Shown piece by piece: positions 14,437 through 23,846 of a stretch of 64,000 bases of DNA. The position numbers and the translations under genes were made by a program. Positions within the stretch are counted from its first letter, which is position 1; each line of letters begins with the position of its first letter. Source of the DNA: Salipiger abyssi (GTDB lineage: Bacteria; Pseudomonadota; Alphaproteobacteria; Rhodobacterales; Rhodobacteraceae); contig NZ_CP015093.1 of assembly GCF_001975705.1 (NCBI RefSeq), positions 3,914,501 to 3,978,500 of the forward strand. The letters are read 5' to 3'. The notes beneath the pieces were generated by a model. That model worked only from the letters and a program-made list of their open reading frames with translations. It did not search any database and was not told the origin of the DNA.

Positions 14437-15015
14437 ATGCTGCGCCGCCTCTATGACTGGACGATGTCGCTCGCCGATCATCCGCGGGCGCTCTGGGCGC
14501 TGGCCGCGGTGTCCTTCATCGAGGCCTCGGTCTTTCCGATCCCGCCCGACGTGCTGATGATCCCGATGGTGCTCGCCGCACCGCGCCGGGCCTGGCTGAT
14601 CGCGCTGGTGGCGACCGTGTCGTCGGTGCTGGGCGGGCTCGCGGGCTATGGCATCGGGCATTTCTTCTTCGAGGGGCTGGGCCGGCCGATCCTCGAGACG
14701 CTCGGCAAGGCCGATCACATGGAAGCGTTCAACGCGCGCTTCAACGGCGTGGGCTTCTGGGCCGTGCTGATCGCGGGCGTCACCCCCTTCCCGTTCAAGG
14801 TGATCACCATCATGTCGGGCTGGACGGCGATGCCGCTCGGCACCTTTGTGGTCACTGCCATTGTGGCGCGCGCCATCCGCTTCTTTATCGTGGCAGGTCT
14901 GCTCTGGGGCTTCGGCGCGCCGGTGCGCGACTTCATCGAGCGTCGGCTGGGCCTCGTCTTCACCCTCTTCGTGCTGCTCCTCTTGGGCGGCTTCTACCTC
15001 GTGAGGTATCTTTGA
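14437..15015 (+). CDS. DedA/YqaA-family (SNARE-associated, VTT) membrane protein
   Basis: 192 residues with four to five membrane segments. Start chosen at MLRRLYDWTMSL (GGAG eight bases upstream); an ATG at 14401 would add 12 residues without a good ribosome site. The VTT/DedA features are FIEASVFPIPPDVLMIPM, GYGIGHFFFEGLGRP and the VTPFPFKVITIMSGW block. Family members are inner-membrane lipid or proton-coupled transporters with roles in envelope homeostasis. The stop overlaps the TTG start of dsbB, so the pair is coupled. Confidence 0.85.
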   Translation: MLRRLYDWTMSLADHPRALWALAAVSFIEASVFPIPPDVLMIPMVLAAPRRAWLIALVATVSSVLGGLAGYGIGHFFFEGLGRPILETLGKADHMEAFNARFNGVGFWAVLIAGVTPFPFKVITIMSGWTAMPLGTFVVTAIVARAIRFFIVAGLLWGFGAPVRDFIERRLGLVFTLFVLLLLGGFYLVRYL

Positions 15016-15491
15016 AACGCTCCCGCACGCTCCTCGTTCTGCTCGCCGCCGCCGGCTCCGCCGCGGTGCTGCTGGGCGCCTTCGGCTTTCAGTATCTGGG
15101 CGGTCTGCCGCCCTGCAAGCTCTGCCTCTGGCAGCGCTGGCCGCATGCCGCCGCCGTGCTCTTCGGCGCCGGCGCGCTGGCCACACGCGGACCTGCCATG
15201 CCGCTTCTGGGCGCGCTGTCGGCGGCGACCAGCGGTGGCATCGGGGTCTATCACACCGGAGTCGAGCGCGGCTGGTGGCCGGGGCCGGACAGCTGCACCG
15301 CCTCGGGTCAGATCACCGGCATCAGCGCCGACGATCTGCTCAACCAGATCATGAGCGCCGAAATCCAGCGCTGCGACGAGGTGCTGTGGGATCTGTTCGG
15401 CCTGTCGATGGCAAGCTGGAACGCCATTGTCAGCCTGGTGCTGGTGGCGCTGTGGCTCGCCGCCGCCGCACGGAGCGCGCGCCGGGGCTGA
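15012..15491 (+). CDS. dsbB: Disulfide bond formation protein B
   Basis: Inner-membrane quinone reductase that re-oxidises DsbA. 159 residues with four membrane segments. First redox pair CKLC (in PPCKLCLWQRWPH, near 35-38); second pair Cys in PDSCTAS (near 96) and Cys in IQRCDEV (near 122). The start codon is TTG at 15012-15014, overlapping the TGA of the upstream gene (TTGA); no in-frame ATG exists nearby. Length is the compact alphaproteobacterial form. Confidence 0.88.
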   Translation: MKRSRTLLVLLAAAGSAAVLLGAFGFQYLGGLPPCKLCLWQRWPHAAAVLFGAGALATRGPAMPLLGALSAATSGGIGVYHTGVERGWWPGPDSCTASGQITGISADDLLNQIMSAEIQRCDEVLWDLFGLSMASWNAIVSLVLVALWLAAAARSARRG

Positions 15492-15503
15492 ACGCGCGGG
15501 AGC

Positions 15504-15526
15504 GGTGGGCAGATTGCCCACCCTAC
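15504..15526 (-). repeat. GTAG-type REP element (copy A)
   Basis: On the minus strand: GTAG foot, then stem GGTGGGC, loop AATCT, stem GCCCACC. It is identical base for base to the element at 35466-35488. The foot-plus-palindrome layout is that of GTAG REP elements mobilised by RAYT transposases. No RAYT gene is in the window. Confidence 0.7.
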
Positions 15527-15590
15527 GGCGATCAAGAGACGCCACGGCCCCATCAATGAGGCCCCGGATCAGGTCCAGTGCGGAAGCACC

Positions 15591-15620
15591 GAAGGGTGGG
15601 CCGTTTGCCCACCCTTTTTT
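15591..15620 (+). terminator. Intrinsic terminator after dsbB (REP-derived)
   Basis: AAGGGTGGGC (15592-15601), loop CGTTT, GCCCACCCTT (15607-15616), then continuing T to 15620: a perfect 10-bp stem plus T run. The core GGTGGGC...GCCCACC preceded by GAAG is one base from the GTAG REP pattern, in opposite orientation to copy A 64 bases away, so this looks like a REP doublet in which one copy serves as a terminator. Confidence 0.8.
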
Positions 15621-15782
15621 ACGCTCTCGTCACAATTCCCCGGCAAAAGCGCCCTCAACCAAAGTTGCAGGGCACGGATACTGCACCTTCCGGCCCATGG
15701 CAGCTGTCGACCCGCACCGTCAGATCGGTCTCCGAGGCAGGGGCACACCCCGCTGCCGCGTCATAACCCAAGGAGACATCAC

Positions 15783-16028
15783 ATGACCAAGATCCTCGCC
15801 GCCGCCCTCGCCGCGCTCACCCTTACCGCGCCCGCCATGGCCTCGCCCGATGTCGATGCCGACACCGCCGCCAAGGTCCGCGAAAAGCTCACCGCCGAGG
15901 GCTATGAGGTCCGCAGGATCGACAATGAGGACGGCATGATCGAGGTCTATGCGCTGAAAGACGGCGCGCGGCTGGAACTCTATCTCGACGCCGAACTGAA
16001 CGTCGTCCGCTCCAAGACCGACGATTGA
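15783..16028 (+). CDS. Small secreted PepSY-like protein
   Basis: 81 residues: a clear Sec signal peptide (MTKILAAALAALTLTAPAMA, cut after Ala 20) and a mature part of about 60 residues with one PepSY-like repeat (VREKLTAEGYEVRRIDNEDGMIEVYALKDG). Acts in the periplasm; PepSY domains are thought to bind or inhibit peptidases or to sense. AAGGAGACATCAC precedes the start. It heads a cluster with a cytochrome b561-type protein and a membrane-bound LuxR-type regulator. Confidence 0.75.
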   Translation: MTKILAAALAALTLTAPAMASPDVDADTAAKVREKLTAEGYEVRRIDNEDGMIEVYALKDGARLELYLDAELNVVRSKTDD

Positions 16029-16093
16029 GCCATGCGCACGGCCCCGGCGCATCGCTCCGGGGCCGCTGCACAAAGCCACAAAGGAGCGTCGCC

Positions 16094-16633
16094 ATGACCC
16101 GCCACCCCATCTGGGACCCGCTGCTGCGGGTGTTCCACTGGAGCCTCGCCGGGCTCTTCACCGCCAACGCCTTTTTCACCGACGAAGAGAGCGCCACCCA
16201 TGAATGGGTCGGCTATGCCATCGGCGGGCTGCTCGCGCTGCGCCTGCTCTGGGGCTTTGTCGGCCCGCATTCCGCGCGCTTTGCCAGTTTCCTGCCCAAC
16301 CGCGCCCGCATTCGCGGCCAGCTCACCGACATGGCCACAGGCCGCCGCCGGGTGCATCTGATGCACACGCCCATCGGCGCGCTGATGATCTACAACCTGC
16401 TGCTGACCCTCGCCGGCATCGTCGCCACCGGGGTGATGATGACCACGACCATGTTCTGGGGCATCGGCTGGGTCGAGGAGATGCATGAGGTTCTGGTCGG
16501 CTGGGCCGAGATCTCGGTGCTGCTGCATGTGGCCGCCGTGGTCTTCGAAAGCCTGCGCACCGGGGTGAACCTGCCCGGCGCGATGATTACGGGTGTCAAA
16601 AACGTGCCGGATGGGGCAAATATCGAGGCATGA
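16094..16633 (+). CDS. Cytochrome b561-domain membrane protein
   Basis: 179 residues with four membrane helices and candidate axial haem histidines (FHWSLAG, HEWVGYAIG, HTPIGALM, LLHVAAVV), the pattern of the Ni/Fe-hydrogenase b-type cytochrome / cytochrome b561 family. It carries electrons across the inner membrane, partner unknown. Start at MTRHPIWDPLLRVFHW with AAAGGAG upstream; the longer frame from 16025 begins inside the preceding stop region and is less likely. Stop overlaps the regulator start by four bases. Confidence 0.85.
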   Translation: MTRHPIWDPLLRVFHWSLAGLFTANAFFTDEESATHEWVGYAIGGLLALRLLWGFVGPHSARFASFLPNRARIRGQLTDMATGRRRVHLMHTPIGALMIYNLLLTLAGIVATGVMMTTTMFWGIGWVEEMHEVLVGWAEISVLLHVAAVVFESLRTGVNLPGAMITGVKNVPDGANIEA

Positions 16634-17157
16634 CCACCGCCACACCGACCGGAGCCGAGCGCTCCGCCCCGCTTGTCGGGCTGATCGCCGTGCAGATCCT
16701 CTGCGCGGCCTTCTTCCTTTTCGATGTCGCCAAGGACGGCATCGAGATCGGCTGGCCACCGTTTACCCACTGGGAATTCGTGGTCGAGCTGCTGGCGGCG
16801 CTGTCGCTGATCGCGGCGGTGGCGGTCGAGCTGCGCTGGCTGATGGCGCTCCTGCGGCGCAAGGCGCATCTGGAGCGGCAGCTCTCGCTGGCCGCCGGCG
16901 CCTTTCACGACATCGTTGCGGCGCAGTTCGAAAGCTGGGGGCTGACGCCCTCGGAACAGGATGTGGCGATGCTGACGCTCAAGGGGCTGGCCATCGCCGA
17001 GATCGCCGAAATCCGCGGCTCGGCGGAGGGAACGGTGAAATCCCACCTCAACGGCATCTACCGCAAGGCCGGGGTGACCGGGCGCGGCGCCTTCCTCAGC
17101 CTCTTCATCGAAGAGCTCATGTCCACCCCCAGGAGCGCCCCGCCAGAAGGCGCGTGA
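16630..17157 (+). CDS. Membrane-anchored LuxR-family (GerE HTH) regulator
   Basis: 175 residues: two predicted membrane segments (about 15-35 and 48-70), a short coiled stretch (RRKAHLERQLSLAAGAF), then a C-terminal GerE-type helix-turn-helix (LTPSEQDVAMLTLKGLAIAEIAEI..SEGTVKSHLNGIYRKAGV). It would bind DNA from the inner membrane. The ATGA overlap with the b-type cytochrome gene suggests that its signal comes from that electron carrier. No receiver domain is present. Confidence 0.83.
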   Translation: MTTATPTGAERSAPLVGLIAVQILCAAFFLFDVAKDGIEIGWPPFTHWEFVVELLAALSLIAAVAVELRWLMALLRRKAHLERQLSLAAGAFHDIVAAQFESWGLTPSEQDVAMLTLKGLAIAEIAEIRGSAEGTVKSHLNGIYRKAGVTGRGAFLSLFIEELMSTPRSAPPEGA

Positions 17158-17189
17158 CAGCGCCACCGCGCTCTGGCATGACGGGCGCC

Positions 17190-17333
17190 ATGACCAATCG
17201 GCTCGCGATCTGGATCGGCCTGATCGTCGTCGCAGCACTGGCGGCGGATATCTGGCTTTATGGCTCGGAACACCTGCTGTTTCTGGGCCGCAAACTGTTC
17301 GTCCTGCTCGATTGGCTGGCCTTCTGGCACTGA
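17190..17333 (+). CDS. Small single-span membrane protein upstream of gap
   Basis: 47 residues (MTNRLAIWIGLIV...WLAFWH), one membrane helix near 5-22 and an aromatic C-terminus. An ATG at 17178 would add four residues. Proteins with this length and ending FLGRK..LLDWLAFW are, from memory, common directly upstream of gap in Rhodobacterales. Function unknown. It ends 105 bases before gap. Confidence 0.6.
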   Translation: MTNRLAIWIGLIVVAALAADIWLYGSEHLLFLGRKLFVLLDWLAFWH

Positions 17334-17438
17334 GGCCCGGCGCATGACCGGGCAGCGGATACGGCGCAGGTTGACTTAGTGTCGGCAACCTGATGACCTG
17401 CCGGCATCAGCCGGATACCGAACAGCGAGGAGATATCC

Positions 17439-18440
17439 ATGACCGTCAAAGTCGCCATCAACGGCTTCGGGCGCATCGGGCGCAATGTGTTGCGCGCAAT
17501 CATCGAATCGGGCCGCACCGATATCGAGGTGATCGCCATCAACGACCTCGGCCCGGTCGAGACCAACGCCCACCTGCTGCAATTCGACAGCGTGCATGGC
17601 CGCTTCCCCGTCGAGGTGAAGGTCGACGGCGACACCATCGACGTGGGCCGCGGCCCGATCAAGATCACCGCGATCCGCGACCCCAAGGAACTGCCCTGGG
17701 GCGATGTCGACGTGGCGCTGGAATGCACCGGGATCTTCACCGCCCGCGAAAAGGCGGCGCTGCATCTGGAGAACGGCTCCAAGCGGGTTCTGGTCTCGGC
17801 GCCGGCCTCGGGTGCCGACAAGACCATCGTCTTCGGCGTCAATGACAGCGCGCTGACCAGCGACGATGTCGTCGTGTCGAACGCCTCCTGCACCACCAAC
17901 TGCCTGTCGCCGGTGGCCAAGGTGCTGAACGATGCCATCGGCATCGAAAAGGGCTTCATGACCACGATCCACAGCTATACCGGCGACCAGCCGACGCTGG
18001 ACACGATGCACAAGGATCTCTACCGCGCCCGCGCCGCGGCGATGTCGATGATCCCGACCTCCACCGGCGCCGCCAAGGCCGTGGGCCTCGTGCTGCCGGA
18101 GCTCAATGGCAAGCTCGACGGGGTGGCGATCCGGGTGCCGACGCCGAATGTCTCGGTGGTGGATCTGGTCTTCGAGGCCAAGAAGAGCACGACCGTGGAA
18201 GAGATCAACGACGCGATCCGCACCGCCGCCAACGGCCCGCTCAAGGGCGTTCTGGGCTATACGGACAAGAAACTCGTGTCCTCGGATTTCAACCACGACT
18301 CGCACAGCTCGGTCTTCCACACCGACCAGACCAAGGTGATGGAGGGCAGCATGTGCCGGATCCTGACCTGGTACGACAACGAATGGGGTTTCTCCAACCG
18401 CATGGGCGATACCGCCGTGGCGATCGGCAAGCTGATCTGA
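17439..18440 (+). CDS. gap: Glyceraldehyde-3-phosphate dehydrogenase, type I
   Basis: 333 residues. Converts glyceraldehyde-3-phosphate, NAD+ and phosphate to 1,3-bisphosphoglycerate. NAD-binding [14 protein letters not shown] at the N-terminus; catalytic Cys in [10 protein letters not shown] (near 151); the His in [12 protein letters not shown]-loop around [30 protein letters not shown] near the end. GCGAGGAGATATCC gives a strong ribosome site. A strong terminator follows 33 bases after the stop. Confidence 0.97.
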   Translation: MTVKVAINGFGRIGRNVLRAIIESGRTDIEVIAINDLGPVETNAHLLQFDSVHGRFPVEVKVDGDTIDVGRGPIKITAIRDPKELPWGDVDVALECTGIFTAREKAALHLENGSKRVLVSAPASGADKTIVFGVNDSALTSDDVVVSNASCTTNCLSPVAKVLNDAIGIEKGFMTTIHSYTGDQPTLDTMHKDLYRARAAAMSMIPTSTGAAKAVGLVLPELNGKLDGVAIRVPTPNVSVVDLVFEAKKSTTVEEINDAIRTAANGPLKGVLGYTDKKLVSSDFNHDSHSSVFHTDQTKVMEGSMCRILTWYDNEWGFSNRMGDTAVAIGKLI

Positions 18441-18473
18441 TCATCCGTCGCTTTGACGACGCAGGCAATTTCG

Positions 18474-18510
18474 AGGGGCGGGGCCGGAACAGGCCCCGCC
18501 CCTAGTCTTT
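18474..18510 (+). terminator. Intrinsic terminator of gap
   Basis: Perfect 12-bp GC stem, AGGGGCGGGGCC (18474-18485) with GGCCCCGCCCCT (18492-18503), loop GGAACA, followed by AGTCTTT. It touches the stop codon of the convergent small gene (18502-18504), so that gene's transcripts run into it too. Confidence 0.8.
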
Positions 18511-18717
18511 CAGCGCTTCGCGTGCGGCGGCATAGCCCTGTCTCGCGCCCTGCTCCACCGAGTGCCCCGCCTGGTGCGACGGCAGCATCTGCACTGTCAC
18601 CGGCGTGGGCGGCGGAATGGCCCGTCGCAGTGAGGCCGGGCTGCTGGCCGGCGCGCGCATGCCATTGCCAAGATCGGAGCGGCGCTGCGGCAGGGCGCCG
18701 GCTGTCCGGATGTCCAT
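18502..18717 (-). CDS. Small Pro/Ala-rich hypothetical protein
   Basis: 71 residues from MDIRTAGALPQRR, with no membrane segment or recognised domain; the middle is Pro/Ala-rich (RRAIPPPTPVTVQML) and the end helical (SVEQGARQGYAAAREALKD). An upstream in-frame ATG adds nine residues, but the start at 18717 has a full ribosome site (AGGAGGTGACAGG). It is convergent with gap and shares its terminator. A perfect 16-bp palindrome lies 24 bases upstream of the start. Confidence 0.6.
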   Translation of the reverse strand: MDIRTAGALPQRRSDLGNGMRAPASSPASLRRAIPPPTPVTVQMLPSHQAGHSVEQGARQGYAAAREALKD

Positions 18718-18740
18718 CCTGTCACCTCCTGAAAAACACG

Positions 18741-18756
18741 GCATTAACGTTAATGC
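18741..18756. promoter_or_regulatory. Perfect 16-bp palindrome, candidate operator
   Basis: GCATTAACGTTAATGC, fully self-complementary, AT-rich in a GC-rich genome, centred 32 bases upstream of the 71-residue gene and about 170 bases upstream of the DUF1127 gene. A central CG within AACGTT is typical of LacI-family operators. The binding factor is unknown. Confidence 0.5.
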
Positions 18757-18852
18757 TGAAAGGTTGCGAAGACCTTACCTGCCCAGGGTTCCGGCGGGCC
18801 GATAACGCCGCCATGCAAAACATGCAGGCCGGGGTTGGGTTTTCGGAAGTTG

Positions 18853-18867
18853 TGCTGCGGCGCAGCA
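18853..18867. repeat. 15-bp palindrome upstream of the DUF1127 gene
   Basis: TGCTGCG-G-CGCAGCA, perfect arms of seven bases around one base, 51-65 bases before the DUF1127 start. It could be an operator or a leader hairpin; being GC-rich, chance cannot be excluded. Confidence 0.3.
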
Positions 18868-18917
18868 TTCCCCAGGTTAGCGCCAACAGAAACCGAAGGC
18901 GACCCAAGGAGAGAGAC

Positions 18918-19088
18918 ATGACCCGCCTTTACGAAACCCTCCGTGACCGGCTCGACCGCCGGACCCGTTACCGCCGCACCCTGCGCGAGCTGCGCAGCCT
19001 GCCGCTCGACACGGCGCTGGATCTCGACATCTATCAGGGCGATGCCCGGCGTATCGCCAGCGAAGCCGTCTACGGCCGGAGCGCATGA
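18918..19088 (+). CDS. DUF1127-type small basic protein
   Basis: 56 residues, Arg-rich in the first half (LRDRLDRRTRYRRTLRELRSL) and ending in LDTALDLDIYQGDARRIASEAVYG. The RYRRTLREL..L pattern with a following D-L-D-I segment resembles the DUF1127/YjiS family, whose alphaproteobacterial members bind RNA or affect metabolism in stationary phase. AAGGAGAGAGAC gives a strong ribosome site. It is alone, with two palindromes upstream. Confidence 0.65.
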   Translation: MTRLYETLRDRLDRRTRYRRTLRELRSLPLDTALDLDIYQGDARRIASEAVYGRSA

Positions 19089-19412
19089 CACTCGGGCCCG
19101 GGCCACACCCCGGCCGACTCTAAGGGGTGCCCCAGAGACCACTATGGTCGGGGCGCTCCGGCGCGCCAGCGTTCGGAAAGCAGCAACAATCATCACTTAC
19201 TGTTTCCGGATAGACCGCAAAGCCGCCATTCCCGCCGCCTCGCGGCAACTCTTTTTCCGCCCAAATCGCGCCGTGATTGACCTTTGCCCCCTGTTTCCGG
19301 TAAAAGCCGCCGCATCGGGATCGTACATGCACGAACCGCAGGGCCATCCGGGCCCGATCCCAGACCAGATGCGCGGGCCCAGTCTTAGTGTCCGCACCCA
19401 AATCGGACACCT
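19089..19412 (+). other. 324-base gene-free stretch with rhlE promoter and leader
   Basis: No convincing open frame or RNA gene seen. The right part carries a sigma-70-like promoter for the helicase gene, leaving a leader of about 100 bases that holds GC-rich complementary blocks (GGGCCC-type) near 19350-19380. Long leaders are usual for cold-regulated RNA helicases, but no known RNA motif was recognised. Confidence 0.4.
19277..19306 (+). promoter_or_regulatory. Putative sigma-70 promoter of the RNA helicase gene
   Basis: TTGACC (19277-19282), 18-base spacer, TAAAAG (19301-19306), giving a start near 19313 and a leader of about 100 bases before the ATG at 19413. Assigned by eye. Confidence 0.4.
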
Positions 19413-20798
<1,386 letters not shown>

Positions 20799-20865
20799 GG
20801 CGGGCGTTTCCGGGGCGCGCGCTTGCTGCGCCCTACTTCTTCGAAGCAGGTCTTACCAGACACGA

Positions 20866-20897
20866 AAAAAGGGCGGGCCCGAAAGCCCGCCCTTTTT
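20866..20897. terminator. Bidirectional intrinsic terminator
   Basis: AAAAA plus GGGCGGGC (20866-20878), loop CCGAAA, GCCCGCCC plus TTTTT (20885-20897). The A and T runs make it work on both strands, closing rhlE from the left and the ten-gene operon from the right (stop at 20916). Confidence 0.85.
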
Positions 20898-20915
20898 GCA
20901 GTCTTATAAGGGGGA

Positions 20916-21998
20916 TCAGTCGCGCAGCACAGCCATGCTGCTCTCTTCCCAGCCGATCCAGACTGGCGCCTCGCCCACCGACTGGCCGGTATCCGCATCC
21001 ACATAGGCCTTGAGCGTCGCGCCCTGCGCCTCTTCCACCAGCAGATCCAGCGCCATGCGGCTGCCGAGGAAGGTCTTGCCGACCACCCTGCCCTGCACCG
21101 CGTTCGCCGTCGCCGGGCGCTCGGCGTGAAAGCCCAGCCGCTCCAGACGCACCGAGGCGGTGATCGGCGTGCCCGCCTGCGGCACGCCACCCGGCGCATG
21201 GCCGCGCAGGGTCTGGCCGAACCAGTCCATCACCACCGCGCCGCCCTCGGTGCCGCGCAGCTCGCCGGTGAGCAGGTTCGTCTCGCCGATGAACTCTGCC
21301 ACAAAGCGGCTCGCGGGATGGAAATAGAGCTCTTCGGGCGTGCCGTCCTGTTCCACCTTACCCTTGTTCATCACCACGATGCGGTCGGACATGGTCAGCG
21401 CCTCTTCCTGATCGTGGGTCACGAAGAAGAAGGTCTTGCTGGTGCGGCGCTGGATGCTTTTCAGTTCCTGCTGCACCTGCCCGCGCAGTTTCGCATCGAG
21501 CGCGCCCAGCGGCTCGTCGAGCAGCAGGAGCGCCGGATCGGGCGCCAGCGCCCGGGCCAGCGCCACACGCTGCCGCTGCCCGCCGGAAAGCTGCGCCGGG
21601 TAGCGGTCGCCATAGGCGTCGAGCTCGAGAAAGGACATGATCTCGTCCTGCCGGCGGCGAATTTCGGGTTTGCTCATCCCCTTCAGCTCCAGCCCGAAGG
21701 AGATGTTCTGCCGCACGGTCATATGCGGAAACAGCGCGTAATCCTGAAACACCATGTTCACCTGGCGTTTCTCCGGCGGCAGACGGGTCACATCGGTGCC
21801 GTCGAGGATGACGCTGCCCGAGCTCGGCTGCTCGAACCCGCCGAGAATGCGCAGCGTGGTGGACTTGCCGCAGCCCGACGGGCCGAGGAAGGTGACGAAT
21901 TCGCCGCGGGCGATATCGAGGGTGAGATCGTCCAGCGCCGTGGTGTCGCCGAAATGCTTGGAGACGTTCTGGATGCGGACGAGCGCGTCTGAGGTCAT
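20916..21998 (-). CDS. ABC importer ATPase, spermidine/putrescine (PotA) type
   Basis: 360 residues. Walker A GPSGCGKST near 39-47, Q-loop VFQDYALFPHMTV, signature LSGGQRQRVALARAL, Walker B LLLLDEPLGALD, H-loop FVTHDQEEALTMSD, and a C-terminal TOBE region (from about 240). Energises import of the ligand caught by the binding protein encoded three genes upstream. The subfamily takes up polyamines and also opines and other amino compounds, so the substrate is open. Last gene of the ten-gene operon, four bases after the permease gene. Confidence 0.9.
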   Translation of the reverse strand: MTSDALVRIQNVSKHFGDTTALDDLTLDIARGEFVTFLGPSGCGKSTTLRILGGFEQPSSGSVILDGTDVTRLPPEKRQVNMVFQDYALFPHMTVRQNISFGLELKGMSKPEIRRRQDEIMSFLELDAYGDRYPAQLSGGQRQRVALARALAPDPALLLLDEPLGALDAKLRGQVQQELKSIQRRTSKTFFFVTHDQEEALTMSDRIVVMNKGKVEQDGTPEELYFHPASRFVAEFIGETNLLTGELRGTEGGAVVMDWFGQTLRGHAPGGVPQAGTPITASVRLERLGFHAERPATANAVQGRVVGKTFLGSRMALDLLVEEAQGATLKAYVDADTGQSVGEAPVWIGWEESSMAVLRD

Positions 21999-22001
21999 GG
22001 C

Positions 22002-22787
22002 TCAGGACTCCTTGTTCATGCGGCGGGTAAAGCGCTCGGCCCAAACGCCGACAACGGCGGTCAGGACCAGCGCCGCCGTGGCGATGGCGTTGATCTCGGG
22101 CGACATGCCCGATTTCAGCTTGGCGAAGATCAGCACCGGCAGGGTCGGCTCGTAGCCGCCGAGGAAGAAGGAGCGGACGAAATCGTCGAAGCTGAGCAGA
22201 AGGCAGAAGATGCTCGCCCCCATGATCGCGGGGATCAGATAGGGCAGCGAGATGCGCAGGAAGGCGATGAGCGGGTCGGCGCCCAGATCGCGCGCCGCCT
22301 CGATCTGGCTTTTCGGCAGGGTCGAGAGCCGCGCCATGACCACAAGCACAACAAAGGGCACGTTATGCACCGCATGGGCCCAGACGATGGCGCCCATGCC
22401 GGGCTCGATGCCGAGATAGCGGGCATAGATGCGGAAGGCGATGGCCGAGATGATCCCCGGCACCAGCGCCGGCAGCACGGTCATGCCGAAGATCGCCGCG
22501 CGGCCCCAGAACTTGCGCCCTTCCAGCAGCACCGCGATCCAGGTGCCGACAAAGACCGAAATCAGCGTCGACAGCACCGCGATCCCGACCGAATACCCAA
22601 AGGCGGAAATCACCTCGGCATTCTCGAAAAGCCCCATATACCACTCCAGCGTATAGGAGCGGATCGGGAAGCCGATGAACTTGCTGTCCTTGAAGCCCAT
22701 CAGCACCATGAGCACCAGCGGCACAAAGACATAGGCGACAAAGCCCCAGTAGACGCAGGAGAGCAGAATGCGGTTGCCCCGGGTCAT
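22002..22787 (-). CDS. ABC importer permease, PotC type
   Basis: 261 residues from MTRGNRILLSCVYWG, six membrane segments. The cytoplasmic EAA loop reads IEAARDLGADPLIAFLRISLPYLIP, the contact point for the ATPase. The longer frame from 22892 adds a non-family N-terminus and runs into the preceding gene; the ATG at 22787 overlaps that gene's stop (ATGA). Confidence 0.9.
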   Translation of the reverse strand: MTRGNRILLSCVYWGFVAYVFVPLVLMVLMGFKDSKFIGFPIRSYTLEWYMGLFENAEVISAFGYSVGIAVLSTLISVFVGTWIAVLLEGRKFWGRAAIFGMTVLPALVPGIISAIAFRIYARYLGIEPGMGAIVWAHAVHNVPFVVLVVMARLSTLPKSQIEAARDLGADPLIAFLRISLPYLIPAIMGASIFCLLLSFDDFVRSFFLGGYEPTLPVLIFAKLKSGMSPEINAIATAALVLTAVVGVWAERFTRRMNKES

Positions 22788-23770
22788 TTCGCATCTCCCT
22801 TGCGCAGCGCGGTCATGAGTTTCTGGAACAGCGTGGTGATGACCAGCGCCGCGAGGAACATGATCACCGCAAAGGCAGCCCCCGTGGGCCATTCATCGCC
22901 CGCGACATGGAAGAACCCGGCGATGGTCTCGGCGAACACCGTGGTCGAGGGCCCGCCCAGCAGCACCGGCGTGGCATAGAACCCCGTCGAGATCAGGAAG
23001 ACCAGCGTGCAGCCCGAGGAGATCCCTTCGAGGGTCAGCGGCAGGGTCACCCGGCGGAACCGCGTCCAGGCGCCCGCGCCAAGATCGGCGGCGGCCTCGT
23101 TCAGCGATTTCGGCAGCTTCTCCAGCGCCGAATAGAGCGGCAGCAGCATGTAGAGCGCGGTCAGGTAGACGATGCCGACGCCCATGGAAAAGCTCGTGTA
23201 CATGAAGGGGATGGGCCGGTCGATCAGCCCCAGCCATTTCAGCACGAGGTTCACCGCGCCGGTATTGCCCAGCAGGATCATGATCGCATAGGTGCGCACG
23301 ATCTCGCCCACCCAGAACGGGATGAGCAGCATCAAAAGCAGCAGCATGCGGTTCTTGGGGCTGACATGGCGCGCCAGGAAATAGGCCACCGGATAGGTCA
23401 GGATCAGCGTGCAGAGCGTGAAGACGAAGGCAAAGCTCAGCGTCCGGAAGAACGGCATCCAGAAGATGCTGTCGCCCAGAAAGCGCAGGTAGTTGTCGAA
23501 GGTGAAATGCTGCTCGGTCCCCGGGGCGACCGGATAGGCATCGGTCAGCGACACGCGGAGCATTTGCAGCATCGGCCCCAGATGCTGGGTCAGCACCCAA
23601 AGCACCGGAAAGGCCGCGAGAATCAGGAACTGGCGGCGCGGCGTGGCAGTGGCGATCTGCACCAGCGCCCGGTACGGCGCCCAGGAAGCCAGCCGCCCCC
23701 AGAAGGTGCGGTCGCCTCCGGCAGCCGGGACGGCACCGCGTTCTTCGCGCGCGGATGCGTCATAGGTCAT
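22784..23770 (-). CDS. ABC importer permease, PotB type
   Basis: 328 residues with a 60-residue cytoplasmic N-terminus, then six membrane segments. EAA loop LNEAAADLGAGAWTRFRRVTLPLTLEG. Pairs with the PotC-type subunit to form the membrane channel. It follows the binding-protein gene after a 76-base gap that could hold a processing site but shows no clear terminator. Confidence 0.9.
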   Translation of the reverse strand: MTYDASAREERGAVPAAGGDRTFWGRLASWAPYRALVQIATATPRRQFLILAAFPVLWVLTQHLGPMLQMLRVSLTDAYPVAPGTEQHFTFDNYLRFLGDSIFWMPFFRTLSFAFVFTLCTLILTYPVAYFLARHVSPKNRMLLLLMLLIPFWVGEIVRTYAIMILLGNTGAVNLVLKWLGLIDRPIPFMYTSFSMGVGIVYLTALYMLLPLYSALEKLPKSLNEAAADLGAGAWTRFRRVTLPLTLEGISSGCTLVFLISTGFYATPVLLGGPSTTVFAETIAGFFHVAGDEWPTGAAFAVIMFLAALVITTLFQKLMTALRKGDAK

Positions 23771-23846
23771 GATATGCCCTTTCGAAAGGCTTGGCGGAGA
23801 CCCCGCCCGCGACTGACGGCACGGACGGGGCTGCGGTTCAGTACGC

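Noticed and set aside
10998..14438. 1146-codon minus-strand frame
   Set aside because: Lies antisense to the CoA-transferase and ferredoxin-ASKHA genes, which have full family signatures; the long frame is a GC artefact.
18840..18905. General-stress (EcfG) promoter before the DUF1127 gene
   Set aside because: A GGAAG block is present but the spacing to the next GTT is about 26 bases, too long for GGAAC-N18-20-GTT.
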